Below, piece by piece: positions 9,384-19,177 of a stretch of 64,000 nt of DNA. Position 1 is the first letter of the stretch. Each line of letters begins with the position of its first letter. The notes beneath the pieces were generated by a model. It was not told the DNA's origin, searched no databases, and was given only the letters and a program-made list of their open reading frames with translations. This DNA comes from an uncultured Lachnoclostridium sp. (lineage in GTDB: Bacteria > Bacillota > Clostridia > Lachnospirales > Lachnospiraceae): positions 171,177 through 235,176 of the forward strand of contig CAMKRZ010000003.1 in NCBI GenBank assembly GCA_946415315.1, written 5' to 3'. Position numbers and translations under genes: made by a program.

Positions 9384-9480
9384 TCCCGAATTGCCGGCTG
9401 ACTCTCTGCCCGCTGTCTCAAGTTCTCCCGAATTGCCGGTTGAAACGCTTTCTGCTGTCTCAGTGCCTCCGGATTACCAC
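9384..9480. repeat. Imperfect ~42-bp tandem repeat
   Basis: The block starting CCCGAATTGCCGG at 9385 recurs at 9427 with a downstream CTGCTGTCTCA/CCGCTGTCTCA half, and a third decayed start (CCGGATTACCAC) follows at about 9469. It fills the gap between nfo and the phosphopantetheinyl transferase gene. Confidence 0.7.
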
Positions 9481-9490
9481 TGCACTCTTC

Positions 9491-10396
9491 CTACTTCTTC
9501 TGCGTTTCCGCGACCGTTTTCCACAGTTCCGGATTGAACACGCCCTCGCGCAGCATCTCGATCTCCGCCTTGTACGGAGGTAATGAGCGGTCCTTGCCGC
9601 CCTCCTCTGTGCTCATGTACGGCGTCTCCAGAATGATCGGCGTGTTCGCGAACTCCGGCATCCGCGTGATCGCGCACAGCCGCTCAAATCCGATGGTGCC
9701 GAAGCCGATATTCTCATGGCGGTCCTTTGCGGCACCCTGCTCATTTTTCGAGTCATTCAGATGAATGCACGCGACCTGGTTGATCGGAAAATACCGCTCC
9801 ATCTCCGCGAGCACTCCCTCAAAATCGCCCTTCACGTTATAGCCGGCGTCGTTCAGATGGCACGTGTCCAGGCAAAGACGAAGCTTATTGTTGTGGATGA
9901 CGCCGTCGTAAATGCGGGCAAGCTGCTCAAAACTCTTTCCGAGTTCGCTGCCCTTGCCTGCCATCGTCTCCAGCGCAATATGTGCCTCCGTGTCCGCGTC
10001 CAGTGTCTCGTTGATCCCGCGGATGATCTGCATGATCCCGGCGTCCTCGCCCTCGCCCACATGAGATCCGGGATGCAGCACGAGCGTGCGGCTCCCCATC
10101 TCCGTAGTCCTGTGCAGTTCTTCGCGAAGGAAATCCACGGAAAATTTGAACTGGTCGGGCTTCAGCGTATTTCCGAGGTTGATGATATACGGCGCATGGA
10201 CGACAAATTCCGTGATCCCGTTTTCCGCCATCAGCGCCTTTGCCTCAGGAATCCGCATATCGCACAGATTCCTGCGAAGCGTATTCTGCGGCGCGCCGGT
10301 GTACACCATAAACGTGTCGGCGCCGTACGACAGCGCCTCCTTCACAGACCCTAAGAATTGTTCTTTACCGCTGAGTCCGACATGGGAACCAAGCAT
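9491..10396 (-). CDS. nfo: Deoxyribonuclease IV (AP endonuclease)
   Basis: A 301-residue TIM-barrel enzyme that cuts DNA at abasic sites using three metal ions. Metal ligands lie in LVLHPGSHVG, CLDTCHLNDAGYN and IHLNDSKNEQGAAKDRHENIG-type blocks, and the C-terminal ETPYMSTEEGG is present. Length is slightly above the usual 280-300. It begins 17 nt downstream of the methyltransferase gene and has AAAGGAGTAAACT before its ATG, so it is part of the leftward iorAB operon. Confidence 0.93.
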   Translation of the reverse strand: MLGSHVGLSGKEQFLGSVKEALSYGADTFMVYTGAPQNTLRRNLCDMRIPEAKALMAENGITEFVVHAPYIINLGNTLKPDQFKFSVDFLREELHRTTEMGSRTLVLHPGSHVGEGEDAGIMQIIRGINETLDADTEAHIALETMAGKGSELGKSFEQLARIYDGVIHNNKLRLCLDTCHLNDAGYNVKGDFEGVLAEMERYFPINQVACIHLNDSKNEQGAAKDRHENIGFGTIGFERLCAITRMPEFANTPIILETPYMSTEEGGKDRSLPPYKAEIEMLREGVFNPELWKTVAETQKK

Positions 10397-10412
10397 AGTT
10401 TACTCCTTTCTC

Positions 10413-11951
10413 TCAGGCAAGGCCTCGAAACTGAATGATATATGCTGCCATACCGCCTTTCTCGCGCATCGGGATTTTCCGAACGATCGTCATGTCGGAC
10501 GGCACCGAAGACTCCGCCAGTTTCGGGTCATGCGATACCATCAACAGCGTTCCATTCTCCCTAAGATGCTCCGGCAGTTTGCGGAAGAACCTGCGGTACA
10601 ACTGCGCGATCTCCTCACCGCCGTCCTCGCGGAACGGCATGTTCGTGATGATCTCGTCAAACATGTGATCCTGCTTGTAGTCAAAGAAATCGCGATGGAT
10701 GAACCACACATGATCGGAGGTCACGTTGATCCTGGCCTTCTCGATCGCCGGGCCGTACGTGTCGACGCCGAACGCCGTGCGGATCTTCCCCGCCTGCATC
10801 CGTTCCGCGATCATCGTGCCGGCGCCGCAGAACGGGTCAAGCACCTGCGCTTCGTCCGTAAAATACGGTTTCGCCGCGGCGATCACGGCTGCCGCGTCCG
10901 TCGGATGAATACTTCCGGCGACCGCTTCCTTCCGGTAGTCAAAACGATTGTCGCGAAGTCCTGCAAACAGAACGCCGAACCGGTAGGAATCCCCTTCCGT
11001 CTCGGAGATTCGGAATGTTATCTCATAGTCTCCGGGCGCGTTCGACAGGCGTCCTCCGGCCAACCGGTCCGTCTCCTGTGAAATCCGTTTCACATAGCGA
11101 TTTTTTGAGTCTTCGTCGCGGCACCGAAAATCGATGCGGTAGCGGATCACACTGCCCGTTGAGGTATCCCCGGCAGTATTCTTCCTGAGCCTTGCTCGAA
11201 GATAAGTTTCCACCGCGTCCCCCGCAAGAATCTGCGCCGCTTCGTACGGATCCTTCGCGATCGTCAGTGCCTCGGGAATTCGGAACACTGCCTCGCGCCA
11301 AATGCGGTTTGGCAGGATCTCCGACAGTTTCGCAGTCCTGACGACAACTCCGCCGCTCACGATCTTCTTGCGCATTCCGCCGAGACTCTCCGCGAACAGC
11401 TCCCGATAGCATGGATTGACTACGAACAGGATCGTGTTATCCTCGTTGTAACCGACGAAACGATGCGAGGAACTCTCATTTTCCGAAAGATCAAGAAGTT
11501 TCCGTAGCGCCGCCGTCTCCTCGTTGACATGCTTGCGGTTTTCTTCCGTCACCGTAGTCTCCTGAAGCTCCGCGAGACGTTTCTCCAGATACTCCCGGCA
11601 CGCGGAGATATCCTGCCCGGCCAATGCCTCCAGGTACGCGCTCTTCACAAACCGTGTCTGCTCCTCGCGGTATGCCTCGAGCAGGCAGTTTACCGTATCA
11701 GCCTCGCCGTTACGGATGATCTCCTCCGCCTTTCCCTGCTTCGTCTGACTCAGCAGACCGAGCAGTTTTGCGGCATTTTTCCGAACCTTCGGATCGTCCG
11801 CCCCGAGCAGATTTCTTCCGTTTACGACAAGAGCTTCCGCCTCCTCCGCAGTGAGAACGATCCCACCGGAAGTACGCAGAAGCCCGCACAATGACGCGAG
11901 GCTCTCCCGAACCTCGCGCCCGTTTTTCAGATTATCCAGATACTGTTTCAT
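10413..11951 (-). CDS. SAM-dependent RNA methyltransferase-like protein with helical N-terminal domain
   Basis: A 512-residue protein. The C-terminal part (about residues 320-512) is a Rossmann methyltransferase of the RlmKL/Trm14 group: VLDPFCGAGTMIAERMQ is the SAM-binding motif and TNMPFRED matches the NPPF/Y-type catalytic motif with Met in the second place. The first 140 residues look like HEAT-type helices (DDPKVRKNAAKLLGLL). The middle resembles the THUMP-linked region only weakly. A role in tRNA or rRNA guanosine methylation is likely but the target is not known. I use the ATG at 11951 (MKQYLDNL) because GGGAGCTGAGT precedes it. Confidence 0.75.
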   Translation of the reverse strand: MKQYLDNLKNGREVRESLASLCGLLRTSGGIVLTAEEAEALVVNGRNLLGADDPKVRKNAAKLLGLLSQTKQGKAEEIIRNGEADTVNCLLEAYREEQTRFVKSAYLEALAGQDISACREYLEKRLAELQETTVTEENRKHVNEETAALRKLLDLSENESSSHRFVGYNEDNTILFVVNPCYRELFAESLGGMRKKIVSGGVVVRTAKLSEILPNRIWREAVFRIPEALTIAKDPYEAAQILAGDAVETYLRARLRKNTAGDTSTGSVIRYRIDFRCRDEDSKNRYVKRISQETDRLAGGRLSNAPGDYEITFRISETEGDSYRFGVLFAGLRDNRFDYRKEAVAGSIHPTDAAAVIAAAKPYFTDEAQVLDPFCGAGTMIAERMQAGKIRTAFGVDTYGPAIEKARINVTSDHVWFIHRDFFDYKQDHMFDEIITNMPFREDGGEEIAQLYRRFFRKLPEHLRENGTLLMVSHDPKLAESSVPSDMTIVRKIPMREKGGMAAYIIQFRGLA

Positions 11952-12043
11952 ACTCAGCTCCCGACGTTGCAGTCTATTCTTCGCCAATCACGACGCCTCT
12001 ATACGCCATCATCAAGTACACTCTGTAACTCCGATCGACGCGG

Positions 12044-12844
12044 TCACTGCCGCCCCTCGCGGATCCTCTTCGCCGCCGCATCAGCGAAAGCTTTCATCTC
12101 CGCCTTTTGCCGCTCGATCATCTCGAAAAACTCCGGTCCGGGCGGAACATTTTTCTTCTTCTCCGGATGATGGATCTCGATCAGCTCATACGGTTCGCGG
12201 TTGCGGATCATATTGATGTAATCCTCGATCGTGTTGATCGGATGCGGAGCTAAAATGCCGCCCCCGACATGGTCGATCCCGTGGATGTCCGAGCCTGCCG
12301 TCATCGGCTTGTCGAACTGCTTCGCGTACCAGATCGCGCGCTCGTTCATCGCCTTCGTCTGCGCCGCGTTGATGCCCTCAACGGCGTCCGTGTACATCGG
12401 GTAAAGCCCGAAGCCGCGGAGATACGACGCCTCGCGGAACGGATGCGCCTGCACCATGTAACCGCCGTCCCCATGCACGTGCTCGTACTCCTCCCAGGGA
12501 GTCCAGGTGCGCATATCGGGGTGCTTCAGAAGCCAGTCCTTGTCAAGGCCGTAGATCAGAAACTCCGACCCCTGATAATTGTCCTCAAGCCCGAACAAGA
12601 CCGTCAGACCGATCTCGTCGCCGCGCGCTTTCGCGTGCTCGTAGCCGGAACAGAACTGCTCAATGTACTCCTCCCAGGGGAGGCTACGCTCCGGTCTTGT
12701 GTTGCCGCGGAAGAAGTGGTCCGTCACGATGATCGTGCTGTATCCTTCCATCAACCGCGCTTCCGCCTGCTCACATCCGGTTGCCCAGCCGCATTTGCTT
12801 CCCTCCGCGGTGTGCAGGTGTGTCTCAATCTTGTACTGCGCCAT
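12044..12844 (-). CDS. PHP-domain phosphoesterase
   Basis: A 266-residue PHP (polymerase and histidinol phosphatase) domain protein. It opens with IETHLHTAEGSKCG, has IIVTDHFFRGN, and ends with DIHGIDHVGGG, so the metal-binding His and Asp residues are present. The family contains nucleoside-3',5'-bisphosphate phosphatases and other phosphoesterases; substrate is unknown. The ATG at 12844 is chosen over an upstream TTG; GGAG lies 12 nt upstream, a rather long spacing. It follows iorB by 16 nt. Confidence 0.85.
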   Translation of the reverse strand: MAQYKIETHLHTAEGSKCGWATGCEQAEARLMEGYSTIIVTDHFFRGNTRPERSLPWEEYIEQFCSGYEHAKARGDEIGLTVLFGLEDNYQGSEFLIYGLDKDWLLKHPDMRTWTPWEEYEHVHGDGGYMVQAHPFREASYLRGFGLYPMYTDAVEGINAAQTKAMNERAIWYAKQFDKPMTAGSDIHGIDHVGGGILAPHPINTIEDYINMIRNREPYELIEIHHPEKKKNVPPGPEFFEMIERQKAEMKAFADAAAKRIREGRQ

Positions 12845-12860
12845 AAAAAACAATTACTCC

Positions 12861-13430
12861 TTACAGCTCGTATCCTACAAGAAATGCCTTCTTGTTCAGG
12901 TCGATCGTCTTCGGCGGAACGGTATGCTCGATCACCGTAAGCCATGCTTCCTTCGGAAAATCCATGTGCTTTGCGGCCATGCCGAGAACGATCGTGTTGA
13001 ACGCTCTCGCGTTGCCGAGCTTCTTCGCCTCGCTCATCGCATCGATCTTGAGGACTTTGTACTTCTTCTCAAGGTTCTCGAGAATGTTCTCCGGATACTC
13101 GGCTGCGCCGATCACGACAGGCATCGGATCAATGCGCTGGTCGTTTGCGATCAGCACGCCGTCCTTCTTCAGAAAATGAGCATACCGAAGTGCTTCCAGG
13201 CGCTCGAACGCGATCAGCACGTCCGCGCAGCCTTCCTCCACGATCGGCTCCGCAACGCTCTCGCCGTAACGAACGAACGTGACCACGCTGCCGCCTCTCT
13301 GCGCCATACCGTGAACCTCGGAGAGTTTCACATCATATCCCGCCTCCCGCGCGATACCGCCGAGGATACGGGACGTAAGCAATGTTCCCTGACCGCCGAC
13401 ACCGACGATCATGATATTTTTCGTAGCCAT
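12861..13430 (-). CDS. iorB: Indolepyruvate:ferredoxin oxidoreductase, beta subunit
   Basis: A 189-residue 2-oxoacid:acceptor oxidoreductase gamma-type domain. It starts KNIMIVGVGGQGTLLTSRIL, has SEVHGMAQRGGSV with the typical HGMxQRGG, and ends in the VEHTVPPKTIDLNKKAF region. It partners IorA to oxidise arylpyruvates, made by transamination of aromatic amino acids, to aryl-acetyl-CoA with reduced ferredoxin. Two adjacent ATG codons (13433, 13430) follow GAGGTG; the second has the better spacing. The first overlaps the iorA stop as ATGA. Confidence 0.94.
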   Translation of the reverse strand: MATKNIMIVGVGGQGTLLTSRILGGIAREAGYDVKLSEVHGMAQRGGSVVTFVRYGESVAEPIVEEGCADVLIAFERLEALRYAHFLKKDGVLIANDQRIDPMPVVIGAAEYPENILENLEKKYKVLKIDAMSEAKKLGNARAFNTIVLGMAAKHMDFPKEAWLTVIEHTVPPKTIDLNKKAFLVGYEL

Positions 13431-15172
13431 CATTGCACCTCGACTTTCTCGATCGCGCCGAACGGACAGAGCTGAGCGCACAGTCCGCAGCCGTTGCACA
13501 TCGTATCGTTGATCACGACCTTGCCGCCTTCGCCTCTGGTCATCGCAGGGCAGCCGGGCTTCATGCAGGAGCCGCAGGCACGACAGGTGTCGGGGTTAAC
13601 CTTGTACTGCGTAGTGATCTTTGCCTTGTTGAGAAGCGCGCACGGCGCCTTCACGATGATGACGGAAAGCTCGTCCTTCGCAACCTCCTCGCGGATCGTC
13701 TTCGTGAGTTCCTTGACATCGAACGCATTGACGGTCTTCACGTTCGGCACGCCGATCGCCTCACAGAGCTTCGTGACGCTGATCGCGTTCACGATGTCGC
13801 CCTTTAAGGTCTTGCCGGTGCCGGCGTGATCCTGGTGACCGGTCATTCCTGTCGTCGAGTTGTCGAGGATCAGGACCGTTCCGGTCGCCTGGTTGTAAAC
13901 CATATTCATAAGGGAGTTGACACCGGTGTGCATAAATGTCGAGTCACCGATCGTCGCTACCCAATCCTTCACATACTCCTTGCCGCGTGCCTTCTCCATA
14001 CCGTGAAGCGTGCTGATGCTCGATCCCATGCACACGGTCGTGTCGACAACGGAAAGCGGTGCCACCGCGCCGAGCGTGTAGCATCCGATGTCGCCGGCAG
14101 CATGAAGGCCAAGCTTCTGCAGCGTGTAGAACGTCGAGCGGTGCGGGCAGCCCGGGCACAGGATCGGAGGTCTCTGCGGTGCTTCTGCGGGAGCCGCAAG
14201 CTCCAGCGTCTGACCGAGGATCTTCTCGCGAAGCATGTTCGCGCTGTACTCACCCTGAACCGTCAGGAGTTCCTTGCCCTTGCACGCAACGCCCCAGGAC
14301 TTCACCTGCTCCTCGATGATCGGATCCAGCTCCTCGACGATGTAAAGCGTGTCCACCTTCGCTGCGAACTCAAGGATCAGCTTCTTCGGAAGCGGATTCA
14401 CCAGACCGAGCTTGAGAACGGACGCATCCGGCATCGCCTCACGCACATACTGGTAAGGAATACCCGAGGTGATCACACCGACCTTCGTATCGCGCATCTC
14501 CACGCGGTTGATCGGAAAATCATACGCGTCCTCGGCCATCTGCTTCTCACGTGCCTCCACGTGCAGATGACGGAACTTCGCATTGCCGGGCATCATAACA
14601 TTCTTGCGGAAATTCTTGACATACGGCTTCGGCTCAAGCTCCACACGGTCCTCGAGATTGACAAGGCCCTGGGAGTGAGAAAGACGCGTCGTCGTGCGAA
14701 GCATCACGGGTGTGTCGTATTTTTCACTCAGGTCGTATGCGAATTTGATAAACTCCTTCGCCTCACCGCTGTCCGAAGGCTCGATCACGGGCACCTTCGA
14801 TGCGCGTGCAACCGCACGGCTGTCCTGCTCGTTCTGGCTCGAGTACAGACCCGGGTCATCCGCAGCGACAAGCACCAAACCGCCGTTCACACCGATGTAC
14901 GACACCGTATAGAGCGGGTCGGATGCCACGTTGACGCCGACATGCTTCATCGAAGCAAGCGCGCGTGCACCGGCCATCGAAGCGCCAATGGCAACTTCCA
15001 TCGCCACCTTCTCATTCGGCGACCACTCCGCATACACCTCATCATATTTGACAATCGATTCACTGATCTCGGTACTCGGGGTTCCCGGGTACGCTGCGCT
15101 CACCGTAACGCCGGCTTCCCACGCGCCGCGCGCGATCGCCTCGTTACCGAGCATGATTTTCGTCTCAGCCAT
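13430..15172 (-). CDS. iorA: Indolepyruvate:ferredoxin oxidoreductase, alpha subunit
   Basis: A 580-residue subunit. The N-terminal pyrimidine domain starts MLGNEAIARGAWEAGVTVSA and AAYPGTPSTEI; the TPP-binding domain in the middle has GDIGCYTLGA and GDSTFMHTGVNSL with Mg/TPP contacts; the C-terminus carries two [4Fe-4S] clusters, CRACGSCMKPGCP and CNGCGLCAQLCP. Together with IorB it ferments aromatic amino acids in strict anaerobes. I use the ATG at 15172 (MAETKIML) with GGAGGAC 3 nt upstream. It heads a six-gene leftward operon from a consensus-like promoter. Confidence 0.96.
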   Translation of the reverse strand: MAETKIMLGNEAIARGAWEAGVTVSAAYPGTPSTEISESIVKYDEVYAEWSPNEKVAMEVAIGASMAGARALASMKHVGVNVASDPLYTVSYIGVNGGLVLVAADDPGLYSSQNEQDSRAVARASKVPVIEPSDSGEAKEFIKFAYDLSEKYDTPVMLRTTTRLSHSQGLVNLEDRVELEPKPYVKNFRKNVMMPGNAKFRHLHVEAREKQMAEDAYDFPINRVEMRDTKVGVITSGIPYQYVREAMPDASVLKLGLVNPLPKKLILEFAAKVDTLYIVEELDPIIEEQVKSWGVACKGKELLTVQGEYSANMLREKILGQTLELAAPAEAPQRPPILCPGCPHRSTFYTLQKLGLHAAGDIGCYTLGAVAPLSVVDTTVCMGSSISTLHGMEKARGKEYVKDWVATIGDSTFMHTGVNSLMNMVYNQATGTVLILDNSTTGMTGHQDHAGTGKTLKGDIVNAISVTKLCEAIGVPNVKTVNAFDVKELTKTIREEVAKDELSVIIVKAPCALLNKAKITTQYKVNPDTCRACGSCMKPGCPAMTRGEGGKVVINDTMCNGCGLCAQLCPFGAIEKVEVQ

Positions 15173-15247
15173 ATGTCCTCCGTATTCATCCTGATCTGTC
15201 TTAAAACAATTGCCACCCGCATCAGCAGGCGATACAACCAATGTAAA

Positions 15248-15276
15248 AATATAATCTATTTAACATGTATTGTCAA
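15248..15276 (-). promoter_or_regulatory. Promoter of the iorAB operon
   Basis: On the minus strand TTGACA (15276-15271), 17 bp, TATATT (15253-15248), about 75 nt upstream of iorA. The -35 is perfect. Confidence 0.8.
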
Positions 15277-15327
15277 ATCAATGTTCGTCTTAATTCGCAT
15301 GACTTTCTCAATTGATTCTCACTGTGA

Positions 15328-18300
15328 TCATTTCGCCTGCACGGTTAGCGTCGCGGCATTTGACACGGTCTGAACTCTGTTGCCGTCCTTTACAACGCAA
15401 CGGAACTGATAGCCGTCGAGGCCGTTGGTCGTCGCTACTGACAGCGTTGCAGTTTTGTAGCCGCTCTGTCCGGATGTTGTCCACGATGCGGATTCGTTCT
15501 TTCGGAACTGCCACAGATACGTCAACGTTCCGGTACCGGTCGCCGTCACGGAGAATGTCGCCGTGCTTCCCGCAGACGCGCTCGCATCTTTCGGCTGCGA
15601 CGTGATCCTCGGACTGATCGTAAGAGTTGCCGCTTTCGTGTACGTCTTCTGCTTGTTACCGTCCGTGATCACGCAACGGAACTGATAGCCGTCGAGTCCG
15701 TTGGTCGTCGCTACCGACAGCGTTGCGGTTTTATTGCCGCTCTGTGCGGAAGCCTTCCACGAATCTGTATCGTTTTTCCGGTACTGCCACTGATACGTCA
15801 GCGTTCCCTCACCTGTCACAGTCACGGTAAAGGTCGCCGTACTTCCCGCGATCACGCTTGTATCTTTCGGCTGTAACGTGATCTTTGGACTGATCGTAAG
15901 AGTTGCCGCTTTCGTGTACGTCTTCTGCTTGTTACCGTCCGTGATCACGCAACGGAACTGATAGCCGTCGAGTCCGTTGGTCGTCGCTACCGACAGCGTT
16001 GCGGTTTTATTGCCGCTCTGTGCGGAAGCCTTCCACGAATCTGTATCGTTTTTCCGGTACTGCCACTGATACGTCAGCGTTCCCTCACCTGTCACAGTCA
16101 CGGTAAAGGTCGCCGTACTTCCCGCGATCACGCTTGTATCTTTCGGCTGTAACGTGATCTTTGGACTGATTCGTAGCGTAGCAGGTTCCGAGCACATCTG
16201 TTGATTGAGGCAGTCCGTAACGACACAGCGGAACTGGTATCCATCTATGCCATTGGTCGCGGCAACCGACAGCGTCGCTGTCTTGTTGCCACTCTGTGCC
16301 GATGCCTTCCATGTATCCTCATTGTTTTTCCGATACTGCCACTGATACGTAAACGGCCCGTTCCCGGCTGCTGTTATAGTAAATGTCGCCGTGGTTCCCG
16401 CAAGTGCACTTGCATTCTCAGGCTGTTCTGTGATCACCAACATCAGACTCGGATCAACAGGCTTCCGGATCCGTACTGGTGCACTTGCATAGTCCGTCTC
16501 GTATACACCGTTTTCATCCTCGGCAAGCAGGTACACATAGTACGAAGTCCCCCAATCCTCCCAGGACAACTCGTCCGGTAGAGCAAACGTGCCGGTTCCG
16601 GTCAGCGAAAATGTCCTGCCTGTGTTCAGTTTGCCGTAATAAAGGATTTCTTCTTCACCGCTCTGATACTCCGAATCCAGGATCAAAACCGAGACCTGCG
16701 TTGCATTCGAAGCGTTTGCTCCGCTGATCATATACGGAACAGTCACAACTCCTTCGGAGATGGATGGCATCTCCCCGGAAGCGATGCCAACGTTCAGATC
16801 CTGATCTGCCAGTGTAAGTTTGTACTCCGCGTTGTCCTGTCCGGCAGTGCCATAAACAACTGATGAGAAAATAACAGAGGACAGGTTGATATTAAAAGCC
16901 GGACTCACACCATTGAAGGCGATTACACTTTCTCTGTGGATGTTCAGGCCCGCAACGCCGACGGAGCGCAGCCACCACTCTGGTTCGTTGCCATCAGGAT
17001 ACTTCTTGATCCTACTATACAACGCGAGTACTACATCGTAATGATATCCATAGGCACTATTCGAGACATCCTCTGCATCCAAAAGGAAGATTTTTTCACC
17101 GGAAAGTCCAACATAGTTTTCAAATAAGTCTAACGTGCCTGAATCAACCTGTCCGGCGGAAGTTCCCTCAACAAGCGCATGTGAGGCGATCGTACTCTCC
17201 GCGATGGCATCCTTCTCCAGCGTTGTAAATGCGTTCGATTTATTCAGAAATGCATCGCCGTTCAGACCGGCTTTGACATCACTGTACGCCCATTCATCCG
17301 CATTCTGAGTTCCCGGTTTGTCGTTCCCATACCCGTCGAACTGAGCATAATACAGAATGCTGTCACAGTCCAGGAGCATCGTCGTTCCACCGTAGATCGT
17401 TGTCTTCGGCGCTAGCACGCGGTACTTGACCGGTGTGCCGTTATATTTTCCAAACCATACGTAACTGCCCGTCCAGAAATCTGAATAGTTTTCCGGAGTC
17501 TTCGGTGCCTTGATCGCCGATGTGCCGAGTCCCGCAACGTTCTTAAACGGATTTCTTACTCTTACCGGTTCACTCGCATAATCGGTCTCGTATATGCCAT
17601 TCATATCCTCAGCAAGGAGATAGACGAAGTACCCTCCATCCCAGTTCCACATAGAAAGATTCGAGGGAATGGTAAACCTGCATGTTCCTTCCGATATGTG
17701 ATTCGTCCTCCCATAATACAGAATGTTCGCCTCGTTACCGTTCCCTGCTTCGTATTCTTTGTCAAGGATCAACACGGAAACCTGCGTCACATTTGCGGAA
17801 TCTGTACCGTAAATCGAATAGGGCACGTATACCTCGTTTCCGGAAATGGTAACGTCCTTCCCCTGATTGATCAGGTTGATTCCTATGTTGGGATCTGCCA
17901 GTGTTAGTTTATACTCCGCATCGTCCTCTCCTGCAGTTCCACAAACAACTGAGGAGAAAATTACAGAGGACAGGTTGATATTAAAAGCAGGACTCACACC
18001 ACCGAAGTCTTTGACAGAGTGGTGGCTCTCATCGTGATCATCGTTGTGAAGTCCTCCGTCGCTGAGCACGACGCCGGCGACGGTATCGTGGTCATTGTTT
18101 GCGGAGCGCAGCCACCACAAGGCGGTGTTGCCGTTTAAATCCCATTTTTTCCTACTCTCCAAGGACTCTTCGTCATAGTAGTAACCGTAAGCACTGTTCG
18201 AGACATCCTCCACATCCAGAAGAAAAACCTTCTCCCCGGAAAACGCAGTCGGAACGTAATCTCCATACTCACTTTTTGTCCAGGAAGAAACCTGTCCGGC

Positions 18301-18825
18301 GGACGTCCCTTCCTCCAGCTCATGTTCGCCGATTGAGCACTTCGTGATGGCATCTCTCTCGATCGTCGTAAATCCATTTTCTTTCGTCAGAAATGCACTG
18401 TCTTTCAGACCGGTTCTGACATCGCTGTACGCCCATTCGTTCGGTTTTCTTGCTGCCTGATTCGCGTACCCATCCTCATCGAACTGAGCATAATACAAAA
18501 TGCGGTCACAGTCCAAAAGCATCGTTGTATAACGCGTCGTTCTTCCATCATCGGTTCTTGCCTTCGGCGTGAGCACGCGATACCTGACCGGTGTTCCGTC
18601 GTACTTGCCATACCATACGTAACTGCCTGTCCAGCCGGTCCAAAGAGCGGTATAGTCCCCCTCCTTAGGTGGCTTGATCACCGACGAGCCGAGCCCCGCA
18701 ACAGTCTTTTCCCCCCAAACATCAGCCTTCGCCACACCGCCGATCTGTGCAGAAGGCAACAGAGCAACCGCGCAGAAAACTGCCAGAACAACTGCCAGAA
18801 TCCTCTTTGTCACGTTTTCTCGCAT
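15328..18825 (-). CDS. Secreted surface protein with two DUF6273-like domains and four Ig-like repeats
   Basis: An 1165-residue protein with a Sec signal peptide (MRENVTKRILAVVLAVF..., cleavage near residue 34). Two homologous blocks start at about residues 42 and 427 with AGLG(S/T)S(V/A)IK and contain WYGKYDGTPVRYRVL / WFGKYNGTPVKYRVL and WWLRS, the pattern of DUF6273-type domains; each ends in a beta-rich segment with VRVRNP or VRIRKP. From about residue 795 there are four ~92-residue Ig-like repeats (FTVTVTGEGTLTYQWQYRKN, ...YQFRCVV). I see no LPXTG sortase motif or SLH domain, so it is probably secreted or loosely held. The ATG follows GAGGAGGGGTT. Role unknown; adhesion or matrix binding is a guess from the repeats. 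Confidence 0.85.
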   Translation of the reverse strand: MRENVTKRILAVVLAVFCAVALLPSAQIGGVAKADVWGEKTVAGLGSSVIKPPKEGDYTALWTGWTGSYVWYGKYDGTPVRYRVLTPKARTDDGRTTRYTTMLLDCDRILYYAQFDEDGYANQAARKPNEWAYSDVRTGLKDSAFLTKENGFTTIERDAITKCSIGEHELEEGTSAGQVSSWTKSEYGDYVPTAFSGEKVFLLDVEDVSNSAYGYYYDEESLESRKKWDLNGNTALWWLRSANNDHDTVAGVVLSDGGLHNDDHDESHHSVKDFGGVSPAFNINLSSVIFSSVVCGTAGEDDAEYKLTLADPNIGINLINQGKDVTISGNEVYVPYSIYGTDSANVTQVSVLILDKEYEAGNGNEANILYYGRTNHISEGTCRFTIPSNLSMWNWDGGYFVYLLAEDMNGIYETDYASEPVRVRNPFKNVAGLGTSAIKAPKTPENYSDFWTGSYVWFGKYNGTPVKYRVLAPKTTIYGGTTMLLDCDSILYYAQFDGYGNDKPGTQNADEWAYSDVKAGLNGDAFLNKSNAFTTLEKDAIAESTIASHALVEGTSAGQVDSGTLDLFENYVGLSGEKIFLLDAEDVSNSAYGYHYDVVLALYSRIKKYPDGNEPEWWLRSVGVAGLNIHRESVIAFNGVSPAFNINLSSVIFSSVVYGTAGQDNAEYKLTLADQDLNVGIASGEMPSISEGVVTVPYMISGANASNATQVSVLILDSEYQSGEEEILYYGKLNTGRTFSLTGTGTFALPDELSWEDWGTSYYVYLLAEDENGVYETDYASAPVRIRKPVDPSLMLVITEQPENASALAGTTATFTITAAGNGPFTYQWQYRKNNEDTWKASAQSGNKTATLSVAATNGIDGYQFRCVVTDCLNQQMCSEPATLRISPKITLQPKDTSVIAGSTATFTVTVTGEGTLTYQWQYRKNDTDSWKASAQSGNKTATLSVATTNGLDGYQFRCVITDGNKQKTYTKAATLTISPKITLQPKDTSVIAGSTATFTVTVTGEGTLTYQWQYRKNDTDSWKASAQSGNKTATLSVATTNGLDGYQFRCVITDGNKQKTYTKAATLTISPRITSQPKDASASAGSTATFSVTATGTGTLTYLWQFRKNESASWTTSGQSGYKTATLSVATTNGLDGYQFRCVVKDGNRVQTVSNAATLTVQAK
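15611..16162. repeat. Perfect 276-bp tandem duplication inside the Ig-repeat region
   Basis: Bases 15611-15886 and 15887-16162 appear identical by eye and encode two identical 92-residue Ig-like units. The outer repeats (15328-15610 and 16163-16440) are diverged, so this copy is recent. Confidence 0.9.
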
Positions 18826-19177
18826 AACCCCTCCTCAACAATCAACCTTACCCAAATAACACGTACCCATCGTCTTACAAAGCGTCGGTCTGCAACGAAT
18901 AAATTGTACCACACCGCAGAGAGAAAAGAAACCCTCATAAACAGAACAATTCCTTATTATTTTTCTCGTTTTTGCTTTTAGCGAAAATAGTTCAGCCACC
19001 GAATCTTTCAACCGCCGTAATCCTCTTGCTCCGGAACTTTCCATTTGACGAAACCGGGGAATGATGGTACAGTATGAACGTCGGCGCGCACCTGCGCATA
19101 CCGACCTGCAGTACTGTATTTTTCAGTGGTCTGCAAAAGCAAAATGAATTATCATACCGATCATCAGGAGGGTTCCC
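18826..19177 (+). other. Intergenic region upstream of argH
   Basis: This 352-bp gap between the divergent surface protein and argH holds the argH promoter (19045-19073), a weak ARG-box-like site TGAATTATCATACC at 19145-19158 (two mismatches to TGNATWWWWATNCA) and the RBS CAGGAGGG. I see no gene in it. Confidence 0.6.
19045..19073 (+). promoter_or_regulatory. Promoter of argH
   Basis: TTGACG (19045-19050), 17-bp spacer, TACAGT (19068-19073), about 105 nt upstream of argH. Confidence 0.65.
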
